NCBI GenBank assembly: GCA_028571685.1
Contig: CM053164.1
Span: 41,280,501-41,344,500 of the forward strand
DNA: 64,000 bases
Direction of reading: 5' to 3'
DNA from: Heterohyrax brucei
Lineage: Eukaryota > Chordata > Mammalia > Hyracoidea > Procaviidae
The notes under the pieces are model-generated. The model did not search any database and was not told where the DNA came from. It worked only from the letters and a program-made list of their open reading frames with translations. Both the position numbers and the translations under genes were made by a program. Each line of letters begins with the position of its first letter. Position 1 is the first letter of the stretch. This document shows positions 11,536 through 17,800 of the stretch, piece after piece.

Positions 11536-11843
11536 GGTTAATTAAAAAAAAAAAAAAATTCACTTTCTTTAGCTAAGAGAATTTGTAAAAGTGTATTACC
11601 CATCACTGAGCTTCCTCTTCATGGGTTTTATTCTCTCCTGCTTCTTCACAAAGCTGGGGGAGTAGATATGGTACCTAAAAAGTGTTTTACTTAATTGGCA
11701 GCTGGTACTGTAGCTGAGAGGGCAAAACTAAATTTGTGAGTTTTTGGAATTGTACCCTAATGTCCCTTCCTTTCTGTCCTGTCGTAGAAACTGTGTAGTC
11801 ACAGAACAAGTAATATTAGATCTCACTTAGCAACCCAATTAAA

Positions 11844-11865
11844 AAATAATAATAATAATAATAAT
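11844..11865 (+). repeat. (AAT)n microsatellite
   Basis: About seven uninterrupted AAT units after an A-run. Confidence 0.9.
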
Positions 11866-11916
11866 GACTCTTTGGCTGGGCAAAGTGCAGTGACTTCTCC
11901 TGAGATAACACCACAC

Positions 11917-12066
11917 CAAAAAGAAACCCATTGCTGTAGAGTCAATTCTGACTCACAGTGACCCTGAAAGACAGAGCAGAACTCCCCTACAGAGCTTCCA
12001 AGGAATGCCTGGTGGATTCGAATTGCCAGTCTTTTGGTTTAGTAGCCATACCTCTTAACCACTTCT
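11917..12066 (-). mobile_element. AfroSINE, reverse
   Basis: Tail AACCCATTGCTGTAGAGTC through the body to the head region TAACCACTTC. The last bases of the head are missing. Confidence 0.85.
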
Positions 12067-12476
12067 GATGAAGTCACTGATCACACATCCCAAACAGGAT
12101 AACCTCTGCTCTCCAAATGACGTGTGCTGTTCTGCTTCTTCTCAGGGTGTAATCTTTGCTTGACACAGCACTCCTCCATCTCCTCAGTCCCACCTTCCCA
12201 AATCCTCCCGATCACCATGATTCTGCTCTGTCTTCTGGTGGAGCACTCCCATACACCCTTAACCTCAATGCCCTCCACCAAGAAGTTTTGAACTCCTTCT
12301 TCACAGCACAGCACCATATCCCTAACAGTTTTCATATTAACAGCTTTAACAAATGCTTGTTCTTTCCTCTCATCAACACTTTATCACAATTCAAACCTTC
12401 AGCAAAGGTTAGCATCACCACTCCAGCCTTGGTGCACTGCTTTAATTCTTATCTCATGTATACTCTCTCAAAATAC
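12067..12476. other. Unassigned intergenic sequence
   Basis: A pyrimidine-rich 108-codon open frame (12156-12482) has no recognisable domain. Composition hints at another L2 remnant, but I cannot anchor it. Confidence 0.35.
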
Positions 12477-12585
12477 CACTAGATGACTCTTATTATCCCC
12501 ATTTACAGATAAGAAAACTGAGGCTTACAGAAATTCAGTAAACTTGCCTTTACCGCTAGGGCAAGTCTGAATGATCTCCCCAACT
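12477..12585 (+). repeat. MIR SINE relic
   Basis: TTATTATCCCCATTTACAGATAAG followed by AAACTGAGGCTTACAGAAATTC is the MIR core. Confidence 0.75.
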
Positions 12586-12589
12586 TCAA

Positions 12590-13088
12590 AAGACCCTGCT
12601 GTTAAACACTGTAGCATACACATAAAGGGTCAGTTGAAATCACTGATTTTCTAATTAATAGTTTTCCTAATTATAGTACAAGTTCTCTATGGATCATTTG
12701 GAAAATGTAAGAAAGTAAAGTGTACAAAATTAAAAATTCTCCTTTTTTCTAAGACATGAATTGAATTTGTATTATCCCCAACAGGATACAATGGGAGTTG
12801 AAGAAGTCTGAAGACATCACTAAAACCAAAACTGTAATCCCAGTATAATGGCAAGACCTGCCTTGCCTAGCACTCCTCACCAGAACCCTGGCAATCCTGG
12901 TTATTCCCTGGGCCCTAAGCTCACGCAGTTAAACTGACTGCTGAATCATATTTGCAGGGTGTTCATGAAAGTGTTACAGCACAGCACAGAACTGTCACAT
13001 TCCAGAGGCATCACTAGGGTTGTTGTCAGCCAGTGTGGTAACATGATGTCACCCCTCCACCAAGTACTTTAGCTTTGGCCAAAATCTT
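12590..13088. other. Unassigned intergenic sequence
   Basis: No gene or repeat recognised. Confidence 0.35.
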
Positions 13089-13108
13089 CTTTAAAAGGCC
13101 ATCCTCCT

Positions 13109-13288
13109 GAGGGTGTAAGTGTTGTCTGAGTGGATACTGGAAGTAAAGAGCAGAAAAGAAGAATGTGCTGTCACAGGTGAGGAGAGCAGATAGAGTTGCA
13201 GAGAGGCATGTGTTCAGAGTTTTATATGGCAAATTGACTTGGATTGTAAACTTTCACTTAATCACAATAAAAGAATTTTTTTTTTGTT
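13109..13288 (+). mobile_element. 5'-truncated L1 3' end with perfect TSD
   Basis: About 180 bp of the L1 3' UTR type seen at 18.1 and 33.0 kb (GTGGATACTGGAAGTAAAGAG then CACTTAATCACAATAAAAG and a T/A-rich end). It is flanked by an identical 19-bp repeat TTTAAAAGGCCATCCTCCT at 13090-13108 and 13289-13307. This is target-primed insertion with extreme 5' truncation. Confidence 0.9.
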
Positions 13289-13378
13289 TTTAAAAGGCCA
13301 TCCTCCTTTTTATTCCATAGCTTTTATATTTTATAACATTTAAATAGAATTGTCATAAGCAAAGGTATGTAGTACTTT

Positions 13379-13935
13379 TGTTACCAAACAAAGCTCTGAG
13401 TTCTGGCTACCCGCTGCTAAAGCCAATCTCTAAGACAGGTGCTTTGGGTAAGAGGTCAAAGGTTTTATTTGTAAACTGGTATGCAAAGGGACAGGGGACA
13501 CTCTCTTCCTCAAAGCTTGTCCAAAGCTGCCAGGCAAGCTCAGTGTTTTTAAGGGAAAGGCTATGTGCCAGTACAGGAGCAGGCATCAGGGAGAAAATAA
13601 TGAGAGTAATTGCGGAAGGGCCTCAGTCCAGGGGCAGGCCAGGCAGAATATGCATCAGAAGTGAAGTCCAGGAAGCTCTTAGTTGTCACCAGAGCAGGGG
13701 GTCCCTGAGCTGGCACCTCCATTTGCTTGATATTACTAAAGAAGAAACTGTAAGGGCTGCAAAGATTTTATCTCAGTGGCTCCAAGTTAATGCGTGATGT
13801 CCTGCCTGAACGAGGCAATGCTAAGAAGCCAGGACTTTTAAGAAAAATAGGTAAAGAATTAATCCTGAAACACAGATAAAGAATTAGTCCCGACTGCCTA
13901 CTTTAATTTCCCATCTGAAAAGGGGACCTGAAGCC
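13379..13935 (-). mobile_element. Solo LTR, unnamed family, copy 1
   Basis: Aligns by eye along its length with copies at 29850-30361 and 39813-40417. Shared blocks include AAAGCCAATCTCTAAGACAGG, GCCAGGCAAGCTCAGTGTTTTTAAG, CAGGGGGTCCCTGAGCTGG, GGCACCTCCATTTGC and TCCTGAAACACAGATAAAG. Orientation is inferred from a reverse AATAAA-like TTTTATT near 13462. The right end is less clear than in the other copies. The 139-codon frame inside it (13378-13797) is not a gene. Confidence 0.7.
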
Positions 13936-13939
13936 CCCT

Positions 13940-14210
13940 TCTCCTGCCCTGCTCTCCCCCTGACTCTGCATTTCACTTTCCTCCCAGGTCCATTTAAAAA
14001 GTAAAATTTGGACTGAACTATAAGACACAGAGTGATGCTGGCAAAAAGCTGCATATTTCCGTGGGTCTCGCTTTGTTCATCTTTAAACGCCATCTCATGG
14101 TGCTGATACGGCAAACATAAAATGTTTAAGGAAAGTATATTATCTAGAGAAACGTGTTCTACAGACGTGTATCATCAGCATCTCTCTAACTGATCCTGAC
14201 TCTGACCAGC
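13940..14210. other. Intergenic sequence upstream of the CENPA promoter
   Basis: No element recognised. Confidence 0.35.
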
Positions 14211-14357
14211 TGAGCCCTGGTGGAGCAGTTGTTAGAGCTAGTCAACGCTAACTGAAATTTTGACTGTTTGCAACCATCAGCGGCTCTGCGGCAGAAAGAC
14301 ACGGTAACCTGCTTCGGTAGAGAACCGACTCCTTGGCAGCGGTTTGGTTCTGTTTGA
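14211..14357 (+). mobile_element. AfroSINE, long subfamily, 3' truncated, next to CENPA promoter
   Basis: Head GAGCCCTGGTGGAGCAG and insert GCGGCAGAAAGACACGG are clear. The tail is degraded. It ends about 440 bases before the CENPA start codon and so marks the upstream limit of unique promoter sequence. Confidence 0.75.
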
Positions 14358-14630
14358 CCAGGAGGCACATGAGCAAGCGAGCTGATTCCTCAAAGAACGC
14401 CCCAACAAGCGGCCGCAAAAGAAGTCCCGCCTTCTTTCACTTCTCCAAGTGTCGGTTGGTCAGTTTCACCCTTGATCTCGGCTCTCCTCCTATCACTGCC
14501 ACTCTGAGTCCTCGCGACCTGTGCTCTCATTGGTCCTCCCCGCAGTCGCTCTACGCCACGGGCGTTCCAGAGTCAGCCACTGGGAGTCGCTGAATTTGGA
14601 TTTGAAAGACGCAGGTAGCGAAGTAGGCGA

Positions 14631-14645
14631 GGCGGACGATTTGAA
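14631..14645 (+). promoter_or_regulatory. CENPA: CDE/CHR cell-cycle element of CENPA
   Basis: GGCGG (14631-14635), spacer ACGA, then TTTGAA (14640-14645). This is the CDE-4nt-CHR arrangement known from CDC25C and related G2/M genes, where CHR recruits the DREAM and B-MYB/FOXM1 complexes. A second TTTGAA lies at 14601-14606. The site is about 150 bases upstream of the start codon. Function is inferred. Confidence 0.7.
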
Positions 14646-14794
14646 CTAGGATTCATCGCCCACTGCAGCCGAGCGCTAAGCTCTCAGAGCTACGCAGCCG
14701 CCGGCTCCCGGGCGCCTGTCTTTCGTCCCCCGAGCCCTAGAAGCAGCGCCGGACGCTTGGCCCCGGGCCGAGCGCGGACCCCTCCGGCCCCACC

Positions 14795-14888
14795 ATGGGC
14801 CCGCGCCGCAGGAGACGCAAGCCCGAAGCCCCGCAGAGGCGTAGCCCCAGCCCGACCCCCGGCCCCCCACGGCGGGGCGCTGCCTTAG
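14795..14888 (+). CDS. CENPA: CENPA coding exon 1
   Basis: Encodes residues 1-31 and the first base of Gly32. Donor is TTAG|GTAACC. The Ser-Pro pairs at 17-18 and 19-20, phosphorylated in human CENP-A, are kept. Codon 7 is AGA (Arg). Reading through the donor would stay open to 15133, but that frame is GC-rich intron with no histone similarity. Confidence 0.95.
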
Positions 14889-17800
14889 GTAACCGGGCTG
14901 CAACTCTCCCTCTCCCTCCGAGCCGGCTTCTCTGCAACCTGACTGTGAGGTGGGCATGGCTGGTCCCTTGCCACAGACAGAGAAGGGCACTCCCGTGCCG
15001 GGGCTGGACCTGCAGTAGAGCGCGTGTCTCTCGACTCTGGCCTGGTGGCCTTCTTCCGCAAGGAATCTGGCGGCCCACCATCTGGCATGTGTTCCGGCCA
15101 CAGCCAAGGGGCTTGAGAAGGGGAAAAGACTAAAGTGTCTTTATTGTCACCAATAGTCTTTATTGACCGCTTACCAGTAACAGCTGGAAGAGTGGTGACC
15201 TACTTCCCCCAAATCTGCCTTTGTGAAGATCCTATTCACACAGACACGGGGCTGCCATCAGTATGAATCACCTCTACAGTAACTGTAGGGTTGGTTGGTT
15301 TTCTTTAACTGTAAACCCACTCAGGGGCATTGTCTCAACTTTACATTGTCCCTATTGTACAGATGAGAAAACTGAGGCTCGGTCAGGACAGATGACTTGT
15401 ACAAGGTCACACAGTTCCAACAGACACGAGATTTTTTTAGACCCTGTGTTTGTGCTTTTAATATTCGTTTTTAAGTGTTGTGCATTTTGTTTTCTTAAAT
15501 TGTGTTTGTGAGACTCTGAGACTAGTATTGAAATAAGAGCATTGCTTTAACCATCTTTGTCTTGTTCCTAATATTTTTTGTTGCTTTCTTATGTAGCAGC
15601 ATGCTTCTGACCAAAGGGGCTCTGGACACTTGTGTGTGAGCTCTTAGTCATACGTCCTCCCCTCACCTTCTCAGAGACTTTCTGTTACCCCTTCTACCTG
15701 TACTTAGAATAAGCTCCTTACATTCTTTCCTCTGTTAAGTGAGATTCTTCTGGTGTTGGTTATTTTGTTTGTTGAGTTTGGTTCCACTCATGGTGTTGAC
15801 TCTCTTAAATTATTTGATGAATTTTAGTTGTGTTCATTAATTTTTTGTGACTGCTCTCTCTCTTCACTAAAGGCAGTCTCCAGTGACTGGATGGCTGACT
15901 AGGGCAGGGGACAGGTGGGTGCCAGTTGTTTGCCTCCTGGGTCTGGGTCTCCTTTCTCATAAATGTTACCAGTCACCCTGGACACTGCTCTGTTTCTTTG
16001 GTTCACTTTCCTTACCAATAGTTCAAGTCTCCACTGCCAGCCATTGAGTCAGTCCCCAGCCCATGGTATGTCCATGCACAATAGAACACACTGCTTCCTG
16101 TTCCTTTGCCATCCCGTGGTGCATTTGGCACGTGACTATTGTGATCCATGGGGTAGTCATTAGCTGATTTTCAGCAGGTGGTCAGCAGGCTTTTCTTCCT
16201 ACACAGTCTTGGTCTGGAAGCGCTGTACCACCCTGTACCACTGTCTGTTACACTCTATACCACTGCAAGCCTCAGGTGAGTGGTGGGTGCACCGGCCAGA
16301 GATCAAACCCAGGACTCCTACATGGGCAGTGAGAATTCTGCCACTGAACCGCCACTGCTCCCACTCGCCACCTGGCACAAGCCGGCACTGGATTGCCATG
16401 CTCTTACAGCTCTCCCGACAACTTGGTAGTTTGCTGATTTAAAATCCTCCTATTGAACGGACCTTGAACAACATTTCTGAAGTTAATTTTATTCCTCCAA
16501 ATGTTAGTTTCTGGAGATTATGTTTTTCTCTTTTTTATTTTTTGTTTAGAATTTTAAACATATCCCAAGTTTGTCCATTTTATCAGTCACTGGTTTTATT
16601 TATTGAGCAACTGTACTATTTTTGGTTTATTCTTTTTCATTTATGTATTTCACTATCTTTAGTGTTTCTTTTGCTCTGATGTGTTCTTTGTAATGCCCGA
16701 GAAGAATGCTTAGCTCCATTACCTTAATGCTCTTGTTTCCTAATGAGTATATTTTACAATCACTTTCTTTTCTAGTAATACTTTGGCTGTATCTCATAGG
16801 TTTTGAGACACAGACTTTGTTGTTGTTCATTTATAAGCTGTCTAATGTCAGTTAGGTTTTCTCTTTAACGTATGTTATTTAGAAGAATTATTTTCTCATA
16901 TTGTTGGGTTTTTAATTTCTAGTATTAATATAGGTTGTCAGATAATTTAGATTTATAGTTTCCACTGTAGCGTTACTATGAGTCAGAATCAACTCGATGG
17001 CACTGGGTTTGCTTTTTGGTTTTACTTTGGGGAATGATTTTAGGTTTGGTTTGCTTTTTGGCTTGCAACCAAGATTTGACCAAAGGCTGTGAGTCAGTGC
17101 ACTGGCACGGAACTGCTACTTCTGAGGTCCCAACTCAGCCACTACCATACCAACACATAAGCCTCCATGTATCTGTCTATTGTACTGTGGGGCCTGTGTG
17201 TGGCTGTGCCGCTGGAAGCTATGCCACCTGTATTCAAATGCCAGTAGGGTCACCCACGGTGCACAAGTTTCAGCTGTTTGATCTTGCTGGAAGTGAAGAG
17301 GATTTGAAGCGCTTGGTGATGAAGATCAAAGACAAACAGCCTTCAGTATGGATTATACCTCAATATCAAAAAAAACAGAAACCCTTCCAACCAGTAAGCA
17401 ACATCATGATAAAGGGAGAAACGATTGACATTGCCAAAGATTTCATTTTACTTGGATCCCCAGTCAACATCCATGGAAGCAATAGTCAAGAAATCAAAAG
17501 ACACATTGCACTGGGCAAATCTGTTGCAAAAGACCTTTTTAAAGTGTTGGAAATCCAAGATGTTACCTTGAGGACTAAGATGTGTCTGCCCCAAGCCATG
17601 GTGTTTTTAATCCCTCATATGCATGCAGAAGCTGGGCAATGAATAAGAAAGACTGAAGAAGAACTGATGTCTTTAAATTGTGGTGGTAGTGAAGAATATT
17701 GACTATACCATGGACTGGCAGAAAAACAAACAAATCTGTCTTGGAAACAGTACCACCCAGAAGGCTCCTTAGAAGCAAAGATGGAGAGACCATGTCTCAC

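Larger units (their letters stand above)
14400..15060 (+). promoter_or_regulatory. CENPA: CENPA CpG-rich promoter region
   Basis: GC content and CpG frequency rise sharply relative to the AT-rich flanks, spanning the inferred start site, exon 1 and the start of intron 1. A reversed CCAAT box (ATTGG, 14529-14533) lies about 100 bases upstream of the CDE/CHR module. No TATA box is seen. The start site itself cannot be fixed from sequence. By analogy with other CHR genes it should lie within a few tens of bases of the CHR, which would give a 5' UTR of roughly 100-150 bases. Confidence 0.75.

Noticed and set aside
13378-13797. 139-codon open frame
   Set aside because: Lies within a solo LTR and is antisense to its inferred direction.
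1-14200. 3' end of SLC35F6, the expected upstream neighbour of CENPA
   Set aside because: I found no sequence matching its membrane-protein exons. Part of its 3' UTR could be present but I cannot identify it.
14676-15107. 143- and 114-codon open frames antisense to CENPA exon 1
   Set aside because: They arise from GC-rich promoter and exon sequence lacking stops. No domain, and the + strand has a confirmed exon.
14795-15133. 112-codon single-exon protein from the CENPA start codon
   Set aside because: After codon 32 it runs past a good splice donor into intron sequence without histone similarity.
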